Notes: generated by a model from the letters alone, not told the origin. A DNA stretch of 64,000 bases from Pelagomonas calceolata (GCA_918797485.1 CAKKNE010000003.1:4030001-4094000), one strand, 5' to 3'; positions 50,967 to 61,354 are shown, counted from the stretch's first letter. A program made the numbers and translations.

Positions 50967-52466
50967 TTATAGACAGACGGTCTGCCAATTTTCGTCCTCG
51001 CCCGCGGCGGCGGCGGGCGCTGGCGCTGCTGCTGCGGACGACATCCCGAAGCTTGCGGTCCCCCAGTCGTCGTCCGCGGCGGGCGCCTCCGCGGACACGA
51101 CGCGTGCCGCCGGCGCGGGCGCGCTCATGCCGAACGACGCCGTGCCCCAGTCCTCCTCGGACCCGCCGGCCACGCTCGCTGTGGCCGCGGGAGCCGCCGG
51201 CACTGCGAGTGGGTGCGCAGAGGGCGGCGCCGGAGGCGTCACGGTCGCGGCCGGCGCGGGCGTTTTCATGCCCAACGAAATGGAAAAAGTTGCGTCGTCA
51301 GCGGCCGGCGCCGGCGCTGGAGCCGCAGCCGCCGGAGGCGCGGCCGACATTCCAAATGAAGCGGAGCCCCAGTCGTCGGCAGGCGCCGGCGCCGGCGCGG
51401 CGGCGGCGACCTCCGAGTAGAGCTCGTCGAAGTCGTCGTCCGTGTCGTCTCCCGGCGCCGCGGACGCTTGCGTGACGTAGCCGCGCGCCCAGTCGTGGCG
51501 CAGGTCGCCCGACGTGCCGCCGGCGTCCAAGAATTCCCCAACGGTCCTCGCGGACTTGTACCGCTCGTAGCGGTCCCAGGACGCCGAGCCGCGCTTCTTG
51601 GGGTTCTTCGCCGCCACGCGGAGCGCCGTGTCGCGGTCGGCGAAGGGGTAGCTCTTGGGCGCGATCCGCACCTCGGCCTCCGCCCGTTTCGTACTCCCGA
51701 GTAATGTGGGCGGCCGTCCCGGCGCGTCGTCCATGACCACCTGCTCCAGCGCTCCCGTCATGCCCGTGCGAATCGCCGCGACTCTGGTGGAAGAGGCCGC
51801 CACCACCACCACCTCCTCGCGCGGCTTCGAGAAGTGCGGGCAGTCCTCGGTCCGGTGCAGGCCGTCGCACCGGTCGCACCGTCCCGACGTCTTCTTGGGC
51901 CTTGCCTGCATTTCCGCCGCGGCCTTGGCGACGTACGTCGGCCGCAGTAGCAGGTCGTCGTCGGCGTAGACCAGGGGGCTCTTCTTCGGCGCAGCGGGGC
52001 TCTTCTTTTTCTTGGCGGGCGCGGGTGCCTTCTTTTTCTTCGACGCCGCGCGCCGCGGCCGTTCGTTCTCGGGCGCCTTCTTCCTCGACGCCGCGCGCCG
52101 CGGCGGCCGCTCGTCCTCGGACTCGGAGGACGACGACTCCTCGGGCGGCGGCGCCTTGCGCTTGGGCGGCGCCCGCTTCGGCGCCGGCTTCTTCTTCGCA
52201 GCCGGCTTCGACGAAGGCCGGTCGTAGGGGCCCTCGCCCCGTTCAACGCGCGCCGCGAGCACCCGCACGTGCTCCTTGAAGGCCTTCCTGCCCAAAAACG
52301 ACGTCGAGACGGCGGCCGCGATGCGGTCGATGTCCGCGTCGTCGGCGACCGTCAAATCGCGCACACAATCCAACCATTCGCGCAGCTGCGCCGGCCGCTC
52401 GGCGGGCCACTCGCAGGCCGCGCACCACTCGTTGATGCATTGCCCGGTCTCGAGGCCGTTGCACAT
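50967..52466 (-). CDS. Zinc-knuckle, low-complexity protein (499 aa)
   Basis: Single exon. N-terminal Cys-containing region (CINEWCAACEWPAERPAQL), a Lys/Ser/Glu-rich nuclear-type stretch, then a CCHC-like knuckle (RCDRCDGLHRTEDCPHF). The C-terminal third is Ala/Pro linker carrying four copies of a short motif (DDWGSASFGMS, DDATFSISLGM, EDWGTASFGMS, DDWGTASFGMS) and the end ENWQTVCL. Repeated short Trp/Phe motifs in a disordered tail suggest multivalent binding, for example to an RNA- or protein-granule partner; this is inference. No named family. Confidence 0.7.
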   Translation of the reverse strand: MCNGLETGQCINEWCAACEWPAERPAQLREWLDCVRDLTVADDADIDRIAAAVSTSFLGRKAFKEHVRVLAARVERGEGPYDRPSSKPAAKKKPAPKRAPPKRKAPPPEESSSSESEDERPPRRAASRKKAPENERPRRAASKKKKAPAPAKKKKSPAAPKKSPLVYADDDLLLRPTYVAKAAAEMQARPKKTSGRCDRCDGLHRTEDCPHFSKPREEVVVVAASSTRVAAIRTGMTGALEQVVMDDAPGRPPTLLGSTKRAEAEVRIAPKSYPFADRDTALRVAAKNPKKRGSASWDRYERYKSARTVGEFLDAGGTSGDLRHDWARGYVTQASAAPGDDTDDDFDELYSEVAAAAPAPAPADDWGSASFGMSAAPPAAAAPAPAPAADDATFSISLGMKTPAPAATVTPPAPPSAHPLAVPAAPAATASVAGGSEEDWGTASFGMSAPAPAARVVSAEAPAADDDWGTASFGMSSAAAAPAPAAAAGEDENWQTVCL

Positions 52467-53111
52467 GGCTTGCTTCGTGGTAGTATGGACTTTTCGTTCC
52501 GTGCGGCTGCGTGGCGGCGTCGTTGGAGCCGAGGCTTTGTTCTGCGCAGCGCTGCGCCGCTACGGCCACCGTGGTGCTTGCAAGCACAAGTGGTGGTTTC
52601 GGCCAGATGGAGTCCTGCGGCGCCGTAACGCGGGGGCTGCGAAGAGGTGTCGTTCGCAGGACCAATGGCCAAGTAGCAGCGTGTCAGATGCGTTTTTGCG
52701 ACGTTACCGGGCGTAACGCTCGCGTGGCGCTGCTCAGCTAGTGCAGACAGACACTAGCAATTTGAAAAAATTGGACCCATGCGTTTAGGAGACGTACTAC
52801 GTTGATTGGACACGTCCGATGGGTCGGTCGAGCCTTTCCAAATCCCCGCAGAGCCCAACGAGCCCAGCTCTGGGCAGAGACAGCGCTTGCTGCACCTCTT
52901 CCTCCTCCTCCGCCGGGGGCGTGCGAACGGACGCAACGACCGTCGACCGTCCGCCACCGACGCGCATGCGTTGCCAAGCTCCAACGAGTTGGGCAGCCTG
53001 GTGGTGAGGCTATCTCTTATCAAGGGATACACAACTGAGGGGGGCAGGCGCACCACGTCCCTTCTACGGGATCGGAAAACGCTGGGATAACAACATAGAC
53101 GAGCGCAAAGG
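52467..53111. promoter_or_regulatory. Divergent intergenic region (645 bp)
   Basis: Upstream of both the zinc-knuckle gene and the SAM-TIR gene. Contains AGACACTAGC at 52748-52757. Open frames are not convincing. Confidence 0.4.
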
Positions 53112-55490
53112 ATGGGAGCCGCCGCCTCAGCCCCGCGCCAGCCCCTCCGCGAACTAAGCGCGGACGGCGTCCGGGACCTCGTTGAGTCTCTGGGCCCGAA
53201 ATTCGCGGACCTCGCGAAGCAGCTGCAGGAGAACGGGTATGATGGTGAGGTTCTGGCGGACGCGTCGGACGAAGATCTCGACGAATTGTTTGGGGAGCTG
53301 GCGGTCTCCAAGCTGCAGCAGAAGGTGCTGCGGAACAAGCTTCGCAAGTCGCTCGACGAGCGCCCGGCCGCTCCGGCCGTGGGCCTCGCCGGCGAGGGGC
53401 TGCTGGGCGTCGCGAAGGACCTGCCCTGGGTCGCGCCCGTCGCCTTCCTCATCGGTGCCGTGGTCAAGGCGGCCCAGGACGCCGCAGCGCTCAAGGAGGA
53501 CGCGGCGCGCTTCGTGCGCGTCGTCCGCGGCGTCGAAAGCGCGCTGCAGCGCGCCGCCGCCGACGGGAAATTGACCGAGAACGCTTCAATCCGGGAAGCG
53601 CTGGAGGAAGCCCTGGCCCACTGCCACATGCTGGCACGGGAAGGCACATGCGTCGCCATGCTGCTTTCTGACAGTGCCACGTTCGAGGCATTGCAGACGA
53701 AGTTGCACTCTGCCTGCGAGGCGTGCTCCGTGGACACGAATCTACTGGTGAGCGAAAGCTACGACCAGGCCGCGCGCCTCGCGAAGGAGGTCGAGGCGCT
53801 CGGCGGCGCGGAGCAAGTCGCGGCCGACCCGAAGCTGCGCGAGCGCATCACGGCGTCGCTCTCGGCGGCGGATCAGGGCATCGAGGTCACGGCCGTCGCG
53901 GCACCAGTCGAGTACGTCGTCGAGGCGTACGACTGCTTCCTGTCGCACAAGCGCTCGGACTGCCAGGACCTCGTCGCGCGCGTGCACGACCGGCTGACGG
54001 ACGCGGGGTACCGCGTCTTCATCGACCGCGAGGACTTAGAGGAACTACCGAAGCTCAAGGCCAGCGTGCGCGCGTCGGGGAAGCTCGTCTTCTTCATGTC
54101 GCCGAAGATCTTCGAGTCGGACTGGTGTATGCTCGAACTGTGCACGGCGGTCGACAGCGGCGTCGACGTCCTGCCGGTCACCGTCGAGGGCACCACCTGG
54201 GGCGGTGGCGAGCGCGTGTTTCCCGACGCCCAGGTCGACGTGCCGGAGAGCGTCGAGATCCAGGGCCAGACGTACTATCCGCGCGCTGCCGCTGCCAAGG
54301 CGTTCGCCCATGCGATTGGCCTCGAACACTCGCGCAGCTACTTCGACGCCTTCATCGAGAAGCTCTCGAAGCGCCTGCCCGCGAAGAGCGCCGAGGACCT
54401 CGAGGCCAAGTTCAGGGCCCAGGACGAGCGCGCGGCGCGCTACGACGCCATGGAACAGCAGCTAAAAGCGTTGACGACGATGATGCAGGCCGTCGCGCAG
54501 ATCCGCGGCGACCCCAACGAGCAAGGTGGCTTCGACGCGGACAAGGCCGTCGTGGCACAGCTCGCGACGCCAGTGATCTACAACGAGCTCACGAAAAAGA
54601 TGCCCGTCCCGCACACGGAACCGGCGCGCCTGCTCGCGCTCGACGAGGCGGGGCTCACGGGCGAGGCGCTGGAGGCGCGCATCGCCAACAACGAGGAGCT
54701 CAAAGGCGTCGTCGCGGAGGCCATGGCGTCGTCGGGTGATGACGTGGCGTGGATTGGCGCCATCCAGGGTGACAAGCAGACGGTCATCCGCGGCGAATTC
54801 CGCGACCCAGCGCCCGACGCCATCGTGGACGGCTTCACGGGACCGCGCGAGATGACGCAGTGCCAGCACGTCATCGCGAGCGGAGCGGCGCGCGATGTCA
54901 AGTGCGCGACGTCGTTTGAGGCCGGTGGCGACGTCCTGAGCATGAATGCGCCCGAGTTCACGGCGATCGGCAAGGCGGGGCACGCCTTCGGCCTCATCCA
55001 GGCGCTCGGCGAGCGCGCCATGGACGAGAGCGTGCCCGACGCCGAATTGTTACATGGCGAAGAATTGCCGACGACGGTCGGCGGCATCCGCAAGATGATG
55101 GGCATCATGATGGACGAGGAGACGCGGTATCGCGGCGTCCCGGTGAAAGTCTGCGGCGAGAACGTGTGCACTCTGTGTACCATGGGGAAGGGGGAAGGTG
55201 ACGTGAAACAGCTGGAAGCGCTCGCTGTCCGAGCGGGCGAGATCCTCGAGAAGCAGATGCCCAAGGCGACGCCGGTGACGGCGCAGGAACCGGATGCCCC
55301 GGCGACCGACGACGTCGGCGCCTGGTTGAAAGCAAGGCGCCTCGGAAAATTCGCGGAAGGTCTGCTGGGCATGGGCGTCGAGTGCGTCGAGGACCTGCAC
55401 GACGTCGAGCCCGAGGACTGCATCGCGCTCGGGATGAGCCACATCCAGCAGAACCGGCTCCGGAAGGAGCTCGCCAAGCTAGAGACCTAA
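53112..55490 (+). CDS. SAM-TIR-SAM signalling protein with GAF-like segment
   Basis: 792 residues, single exon. MGAAAS start fits N-myristoylation. Residues about 12-82 are a SAM domain (VLADASDEDLDELFGELAVS); about 95-255 are helical and resemble the MLKL-type helical region of the kinase-WD40 gene (LPWVAPVAFLIGAVVKAAQD); about 271-410 are a TIR domain: YDCFLSHKRSDCQDL, FIDREDLEE and FESDWCMLELCTA, in which the Glu of the WCxxEL motif is the residue used by NAD-cleaving TIRs. Residues about 520-710 look GAF-like, with MDEETRYRGVPVKVCGENVC. A second SAM ends the protein (WLKARRLGKFAEGLLGMGVE). SAM-TIR pairing recalls SARM1. NADase activity and immune role are inference. Confidence 0.88.
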   Translation: MGAAASAPRQPLRELSADGVRDLVESLGPKFADLAKQLQENGYDGEVLADASDEDLDELFGELAVSKLQQKVLRNKLRKSLDERPAAPAVGLAGEGLLGVAKDLPWVAPVAFLIGAVVKAAQDAAALKEDAARFVRVVRGVESALQRAAADGKLTENASIREALEEALAHCHMLAREGTCVAMLLSDSATFEALQTKLHSACEACSVDTNLLVSESYDQAARLAKEVEALGGAEQVAADPKLRERITASLSAADQGIEVTAVAAPVEYVVEAYDCFLSHKRSDCQDLVARVHDRLTDAGYRVFIDREDLEELPKLKASVRASGKLVFFMSPKIFESDWCMLELCTAVDSGVDVLPVTVEGTTWGGGERVFPDAQVDVPESVEIQGQTYYPRAAAAKAFAHAIGLEHSRSYFDAFIEKLSKRLPAKSAEDLEAKFRAQDERAARYDAMEQQLKALTTMMQAVAQIRGDPNEQGGFDADKAVVAQLATPVIYNELTKKMPVPHTEPARLLALDEAGLTGEALEARIANNEELKGVVAEAMASSGDDVAWIGAIQGDKQTVIRGEFRDPAPDAIVDGFTGPREMTQCQHVIASGAARDVKCATSFEAGGDVLSMNAPEFTAIGKAGHAFGLIQALGERAMDESVPDAELLHGEELPTTVGGIRKMMGIMMDEETRYRGVPVKVCGENVCTLCTMGKGEGDVKQLEALAVRAGEILEKQMPKATPVTAQEPDAPATDDVGAWLKARRLGKFAEGLLGMGVECVEDLHDVEPEDCIALGMSHIQQNRLRKELAKLET

Positions 55491-55502
55491 TAATTCAAAA
55501 CA

Positions 55503-55979
55503 CTAGTCGTTCTTAGGCGCACTCGCCCCGACGACTTCCACCACAGCCTCCTCGAGGTCGACGAGTAGCTCGGCCGACGACGACAGGTGCAGGTCTCCGC
55601 CGCGCCGCCGCCGCCGTCGTCGCCGGTAGTAGCAGAGGAGACCGATGAGCGCCGCCGCCGCGGCGCCGGCGACGTAGTACGCGCGGCGATGGTCGTCGCG
55701 CGGCGCCAGACTCGGCGGCGGCGTCCGTACGGGCCGCTGCATCAGTGCCTCGGCGGCGGCGTCGGCCTCGGCCTCCCAGCCCTCGTGATACAATTTCTTC
55801 TTCTTCGCCTCGGCGTCTCGCTCGGCCGCGCGCGCGCGCGCGGCCGTGCCGAAGCGGCCCGTGTCCTCCTTGCGGTGCCAGCCCTCGTGCGTCCGCCACT
55901 CGGGCCGCTCGCCGCGCGCGTGATTTGCATCTTCTTTGAGCACTTCCTGCGCGATCGCTTCTCCGTCGTCGTCCGGCAT
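55503..55979 (-). CDS. Single-pass membrane protein with charged N-terminal region (158 aa)
   Basis: Single exon, start MPDDDGEAIAQEVL. Hydrophilic, charged N-terminal 95 residues with two related segments (RTHEGWHRKEDTGRFGTAAR and KKLYHEGWEAEADAAAEAL), one membrane helix (AYYVAGAAAAALIGLLCYY), an Arg run and an acidic C-terminus. No family recognised. Its stop lies 12 bp from the convergent SAM-TIR stop. Confidence 0.65.
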   Translation of the reverse strand: MPDDDGEAIAQEVLKEDANHARGERPEWRTHEGWHRKEDTGRFGTAARARAAERDAEAKKKKLYHEGWEAEADAAAEALMQRPVRTPPPSLAPRDDHRRAYYVAGAAAAALIGLLCYYRRRRRRRRGGDLHLSSSAELLVDLEEAVVEVVGASAPKND

Positions 55980-56249
55980 CCTCTCTGAGCAGCCTCTGGC
56001 AGCTTTTGAGAGAGCAGTTACAACCGCGTCCTTGATTGATGCAAGAAATGGCTTGCAGCCTTTGTTAATGATGTTGCGGAGCTGACCCTTCTACTGGGGT
56101 GTCGATTCGCACGCGGGCTGCAGCTCCGGCGCATATGTTGCGCAGAGCAAAACCTAGCCCTGACGTACTAGCGCTCAGCCGTCTCGTGATCCGACTGATT
56201 TCGCGTCCCCCTTTACGCCATCGACGTGAGCAAACACGAACCTTACGCC

Positions 56250-58155
56250 TCAGGGCGGCAGCCCGCCCCGCATGTTCGGCCGCCACGCCGCCGGGTCCCG
56301 GTCCCGGCACGCGAAGGCCTTGACCAACGGAAACGCGCAGTCCGCCGCGTAGCAGTGCATCTTGCGCTGGATCGGGATAATCGAATTCCCTTGGAGGTCA
56401 AAGTTCGTCCGGTAGGCGTGGCCACATCCGGCCGCGTAATAGCCTGGCGAATCGTTTGCGGCCCACCAGTCCCCTTCATAGTACGCCGCGGCGGTGTCGA
56501 CCAAGCCATCCATCTCGTCCGGAGTCCATTCCTCGGTGTGGCACGACGTCGTCGTGGAAGCGTTTTTCTGGTGCTGGGCGGCATCGATCAAGTTCTCCCT
56601 CAAATGATCTTCTAGCGTCTCACGATAGGACCGGACAGCTCCGATGTAATCCGCGTCACTTCTAAGAAACTCTTCAAGTTGGGAAGGGAGCTCGGCCCAG
56701 TCTCGCACGAACACGAAAGGGGCGTCGCGCCAAGCTGCTGCCGGATCTTCACAACCTTTGGCGGAGAGACCGCCGTCCGTCACGTACGTCTGGTCGACAA
56801 TGGGCACGGCTCCGCGCAGCATGCCCTCCAGTACTCTACCAGAAGACCAGGTGTCGCCCGCGGGCGCTAGTGAGAAGAGACTCGCGGCGTCTCCATCTAG
56901 TGTAGCGTTGCCCCGCGTGATGTCGACGCGCCAGGCACTGTCTTCCTCGTGGGCGTCCGGCGACTTTAATAAAAGTTCTTGGAGCTCATCATCAGCATCG
57001 GCGACCACAGCTCTTATACGCAGGGCCTTGTCCGAGACAGCCGCCAATTCATCCACACCACCGCCCAGCAGCCACTTGACGAGTCTCCCCCGCGAGGGCT
57101 TCCTCCCATTAACCGAGAAGACCAGATCAAGTAAATAGGGCCTTTCATTTGCATCCAGCGAGTCGTCGGCCTCACTCAACGCCTTCGCGTTGTCAGCTGC
57201 TTGCGGCTGCCAAAAAGTGAAATCTTCGAGACTCTCGAGACCCTCCAGGCCCTCGGGGAACCACAATGATGTAGAAGAGTCGGGCGGCGCCGCGTCGTTT
57301 GCAAACACTATTTTGTGGTGCGTCGCCGGTAGATCGTGAAGGCGGCAGCCCGAGTCGCCCGCGATGACTAATACCAAAGGCTTGTCGTAGGCCAGGAGCG
57401 ACCTAAGTAATTCCGACCGTCTCAACAAATCGGGCGTCCACTGGTAGGCGCAGGCTCCATCCAGTTCCCGCGCGGACCTGTGCGTGTCATCTTTCCGTCG
57501 CGCCGCCGATGCGACCGCGTCACCCTCCACGCCATCGACGCGAAGCCTCGAAGTTGACTGCGGCGGACGCGGCCGCGCACGCGGCATCCCCGGCCACGCC
57601 GTGCTGGAGCCTCTCGACAGGTACCTTCTCTTCCAGTTTGTCAAATTCAATGTCCGTGTCGACGGCCTCGTCGGAGACGGCGGCCCAGACGATCGCACCT
57701 TGCGCGATCAGACCATCTCGCAAAGCAGAGAGTAGAGCCTCCCTATCATCGTACCGATACGACTCGACAGCCAAAGGCGCCGCATCCATCATAGCCCGCT
57801 CCGAACAGACCCCGTACCGCCAGTAGCTATAGGCCTGCTTCAGGAAGACGTGGCCGCTCCACCAATCTTCCGGTGTTTTGCGGGCGAGGTAATGCTCCTC
57901 CAGACGGCGCGGATTTTCACCATTACCGGCGGTCCAGGTCGACCGCGCTATGCTTGTAGATATTTGCGTCTCGCCCGGCGCGAGGAACTGCGAGGAGACG
58001 TCCCAGAGCCCTCCGGCCACGCGGACGACCGGCATACGCGCATGCGACGACGCGATGAGGACACACGCCGCTCCCAGTAAGGCGAGGGCGTAGGCTTTAT
58101 GTCGGCGCGGCCGCTCGCTCGGCGTCTTTGGTGGCAGCGGGAGGGTGCCGTACAT
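56250..58155 (-). CDS. Exostosin-like (GT47-type) glycosyltransferase
   Basis: Two exons, 600 residues: 58155-57581 and 57477-56250. Type II membrane protein: short basic N-terminus then a signal anchor (AYALALLGAACVLIASSHA), typical of Golgi glycosyltransferases. The C-terminal half carries the exostosin/GT47 donor-site pattern: FSLAPAGDTWSSGRVLEGML, RGAVPIVDQTYV and FVFVRDWAELPSQLEEFL. Likely builds cell-surface or secreted polysaccharide; donor and acceptor are not determinable. Intron 57478-57580 is an introner. The family call rests on this motif set and is moderate. Confidence 0.7.
57478..57580 (-). mobile_element. Introner-type intron (103 nt)
   Basis: Left flank GTGCGCGG and right flank GTCCGCGC match at six of eight positions, and the GT of the left copy is the only phase-compatible donor. 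Core GCGTCGATGGCGTGGAGG on the minus strand; acceptor GACACGCACAG. Confidence 0.7.
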
Positions 58156-58612
58156 CCTCGGTTACGCCTGTCCTGTGTCTGGGCAGCCCCTGGCGTCGCG
58201 CGGCGGCGTCTGCAGCGGCTTCCTTTGCCGCGGCGGTTCCGGACGGGCTGCGTAGGGGTCCGCGGAGGCTGCCGCTTGCCCCGTTGTTGTTTCGTGTGGG
58301 AGCAGCGCCGAGTTTAGTGCATGGAACCTCGCGTCTATGGAGGTTGCGACTTTCCTGCTAGTGCCGCGCGCACTAGGTTGCTGCGGGCGTACGTCCGCCA
58401 ATCCTGCCAGGCGTAGCAGACGTCCCGTCGACCTTTACGTCTATGTGGGACAAGTTTGCTGACCAGGCTGGAACTGCGAACGGCGTCCTCAGGCGCGGCG
58501 CCCGCGGCCACACTGGTGGCGCTGAGCGCTTGAAGCGACCTCTGATAGACCGCTCGTACCAGCGCTTAAAGGGTAGCGACCGATTCGTGCGGCAGTGGTT
58601 GCTCCCGGCACA
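58156..58612. promoter_or_regulatory. Divergent intergenic region (457 bp)
   Basis: Between the glycosyltransferase and DOMON-cytochrome b561 genes. Nothing specific seen. Confidence 0.35.
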
Positions 58613-60133
58613 ATGCCGGCACCGGCACGCCACCACCGATGCGCCGTCGTCGCACTGATGGCCGCGGTAGCACATGCCTACCCCGAGTACGTCAACTGCG
58701 GCGAAGAGCTTAGAATTGGCCAGCGCTGGATGGGCAAGGACTCAGAGGCGTCGACACTCACCATCGCACTGACGGACGCCGCAACAAATGCGCCCATAGC
58801 CTGCGGTTCTACCGTAGCCTCAGGCACGCGCGTGCGAGCGACCATTGCCAACTTAGACGGCGGCGAGCAGTACGTCGTCGAGGCGACAGGAGGCGTCTCG
58901 TACGGCAACTACTGCTCCGAGAATACGCGCGCGAATGACCAACCGCTGGAGTTCGACGTGCTCGATACCGTTTCGGTGATTGGAGCCCACGCGCCGACGT
59001 ATGGCACGGTCTACGTCACAGATGCTTGCAGTGTCACGGGCGTGGGACCCGCGCCGACGCCGCGGCCGTCGATCACGAAACGACCCACGGTGCAGCCGAC
59101 GCCGTACTGTTCATCTGAAAGAGATTTTGACTTCGCCTACGCCTTGGACGGTGGTCTTACATTGCATTGGACCCTGGAAGAAGATCGCGTGCGGGCCGCT
59201 TTGGTAACCGAGGGGGGCTGGGCCGCTATCGGATGGGGCTCCGACGGTTTAATGAATGGGGCCGAGTGCGTCATTGGTGAGCCCAATCAATTACCCCAGA
59301 AGTATGTTCTGAGAGGCTATAAACGCGAGGACGTCGAGACGGTATCAAGCCAGACGCTCGAAGACGCTTCTACAGACGTAGAGGAGGACGGCACCGTCGT
59401 CTACGCCTTCACGAAATTACTACAAGAGCCCGGCGAGAAGGCCGTGACGTCGCCGTTCGTCTGGGCCCACGGCTCCGGCTCATTGGGATACCACGGTAGC
59501 AGAGCGGGCGCTCTGGAGCTAAACCTCGAGACCTGCGAGGCCTCCTCCATAAAAACGGAGACCGTCTCCGCTTCGCTGATAAAGATCCACGGCGGCCTCT
59601 TCCTCGTCGCGTTTTCTGTAGCGATGCCGGCGGCGCTCGTGGCGGCGCGCGGGCGGTCGTGGCTCGGGCCCGTCTGGATCAAGCTCCACATGTATTTGTT
59701 GCTGCTCTGCGTCCTCCTAGCTTTGATTGGCTTCATTGTGGTCTTCACTGCATTGGAGGACGCGGACAGGGACCATTTTCGCGGAAGGCATCAAAGAATA
59801 GGGCTCTCCACATTATGTTTTCTGCTGGCGAATGTGGTGATGGGATTACTGAGACCGGGCAAGGAGGGCAGGTACCGCAAGCATTTTAATATTGTGCATG
59901 CGTTCCTGGGCGTCGGGGTCTTTGTGCTCTCCGTGTTTGCTACGAGATCGGGGGCCACAAAGGCCGAGAATCTCCAGTATTTTCGTGAGAAGCCCTGGGT
60001 CGTGGCGCAGGCGGCGCTGCTGGGCGGGTTCGGGGCGCTGTGGTTGTTGGCGTGGGCGCGGGCGGCGCGGCCTCCCCTTGAAAAGGAGGTGGCCGAGAAG
60101 GAGGAGTCGAAGCGCGAGGCGGCCGAGGAGTGA
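58613..60133 (+). CDS. DOMON domain / cytochrome b561 protein
   Basis: 506 residues, single exon, start MPAPARHHRC with a signal peptide (AVVALMAAVAHA). Residues about 25-150 form a Cys-containing extracellular region, about 160-290 a DOMON domain (DFAYALDGGLTLHWTLEEDR, GGWAAIGWG), followed by a cytochrome b561 core of five or six helices with the heme histidines in IKIHGGLFLVAF, IKLHMYLLLLCVLL, RHQRIGLSTLCFLL and FNIVHAFLGVGVFV. Such proteins pass electrons across membranes, often from ascorbate to ferric iron or other acceptors. Acidic Glu/Lys C-terminal tail. Role in iron reduction is plausible but not shown. Confidence 0.9.
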   Translation: MPAPARHHRCAVVALMAAVAHAYPEYVNCGEELRIGQRWMGKDSEASTLTIALTDAATNAPIACGSTVASGTRVRATIANLDGGEQYVVEATGGVSYGNYCSENTRANDQPLEFDVLDTVSVIGAHAPTYGTVYVTDACSVTGVGPAPTPRPSITKRPTVQPTPYCSSERDFDFAYALDGGLTLHWTLEEDRVRAALVTEGGWAAIGWGSDGLMNGAECVIGEPNQLPQKYVLRGYKREDVETVSSQTLEDASTDVEEDGTVVYAFTKLLQEPGEKAVTSPFVWAHGSGSLGYHGSRAGALELNLETCEASSIKTETVSASLIKIHGGLFLVAFSVAMPAALVAARGRSWLGPVWIKLHMYLLLLCVLLALIGFIVVFTALEDADRDHFRGRHQRIGLSTLCFLLANVVMGLLRPGKEGRYRKHFNIVHAFLGVGVFVLSVFATRSGATKAENLQYFREKPWVVAQAALLGGFGALWLLAWARAARPPLEKEVAEKEESKREAAEE

Positions 60134-60601
60134 CAACATGTTTTGTGTTTGTTAATATGGTTTGTCTGTACTAGTAAATCTGCGCGCCGCCGCGCGTCGC
60201 GTCGACCTCGGGAAGTCGTTTTTGGCGTCCCGATGGCTCTCGCCCGGACGCCGCAGGCCTCCCCGCGCCCGGGAGGCCTCGGCGGGCCGCGCCACGGGGC
60301 GCGCGCTAGGTGCACGCCAACTGCAAATCATCGAGCGCGCTCGACGCACCTCGGTTCAGTCCCGCGCGTGTGAAGCCGCAGCCGCCTCCCGACCCGCGCA
60401 CAGCAGCTCAATCGACCCAGGGGCATTGCGGTACTTCGCCCGGAGCGCTGGCTGCGCTCCGACGCGCATGCGCGGAGCTCAACCAAGTGTCAGTGGTTAA
60501 CCTTTGGCCGCTGAACACGTGCCGCGCGCGCTAACGCTGGACCGCAGCGTCCCGAAAGGGACCGGAAGACTGCCCGCGCCCCGCCGCGGGACCGCGACGC
60601 C
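60134..60601. other. Intergenic (468 bp)
   Basis: Same-strand spacer between the cytochrome b561 and SEP-domain genes. A T-arm-like stretch CTCGGTTCAGTCCCG (60348-60362) has no fitting tRNA around it. Confidence 0.35.
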
Positions 60602-61354
60602 ATGCGCACGCCGCCGAGCAGCCCCGCGAAGGCGAGCGCGCCGTCGGAGCTGCCGCGCGCGAAGTCGGCGCCGCAGCTGCGCGATCGGGACAGCCCGGAC
60701 AACGTGCAGCAGACGCCGCCGCCGCTCAACGTGCCGCCGATCGAGCTGCTGCCGCCGGCCGCCGCGACCGCGGGGAATCCCGCGAATCCCGACACGAGGC
60801 CGCGGGATCCCGCGTCGCCGAACGGCGGCGAGGCGCGGCGGACTCTGACCGCGGTCCTCGACGCTCTGATGGGCACGGCCGACGGCCACCGGAGAGATAG
60901 AGCTCTTCGCTTGGAGAACGGCAGCCGCGTCAGTGACTACGTCCGCGATCATCCTGATGGTGCCTACACGGTGCGCCTATTTGGCGACGGCTTCACGATC
61001 CGGAGGGAGGGCGACGAGTCCCTGCCAAAGCCGCCATTGAAAAAGCGGCCGCGGCGGGGCGCCGTGCACAGTCTCCACGACGACGACGCGGCAAGCCCGC
61101 TCCAGGCGTACGCTGATCATGCCGCCTTCCTAGCAGACGTCCGCGACTGCCGCGTCCCGGCGGAATTCCGCACGGGCGCGGCGAACTTGGTGCGGCTCGA
61201 AGTGGAAGACTATCTCCCTTCGGCCTATCGCGACGTCCACGCGTACCTCGACCCCTTCCGGCGGGCGCAGAACGGCGAGCCGCCTTTGGCAAAACCGGAG
61301 ACGCTGTCATCGGAAGGCCGGTCGTCGCGCCTGAAGCGCTTCGACAAATCCTGA
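60602..61354 (+). CDS. SEP-domain-like protein (250 aa)
   Basis: Single exon. The first 90 residues are Pro/Ser/Ala-rich and disordered. Residues about 110-235 show the SEP-domain pattern of p47/UBXN2 cofactors of the AAA ATPase p97: YTVRLFGDGFTIRREGDESL and HAAFLADVRDCRVPAEFRTG, but with an inserted basic loop between them and no UBX domain after. Probably a divergent p97 adaptor; the SEP call is by eye and moderate. Confidence 0.6.
   Translation: MRTPPSSPAKASAPSELPRAKSAPQLRDRDSPDNVQQTPPPLNVPPIELLPPAAATAGNPANPDTRPRDPASPNGGEARRTLTAVLDALMGTADGHRRDRALRLENGSRVSDYVRDHPDGAYTVRLFGDGFTIRREGDESLPKPPLKKRPRRGAVHSLHDDDAASPLQAYADHAAFLADVRDCRVPAEFRTGAANLVRLEVEDYLPSAYRDVHAYLDPFRRAQNGEPPLAKPETLSSEGRSSRLKRFDKS

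Noticed and set aside
52754-53737. 327-residue Ser-rich minus-strand ORF
   Set aside because: Shadow of the SAM-TIR gene in a GC-rich region; composition only.
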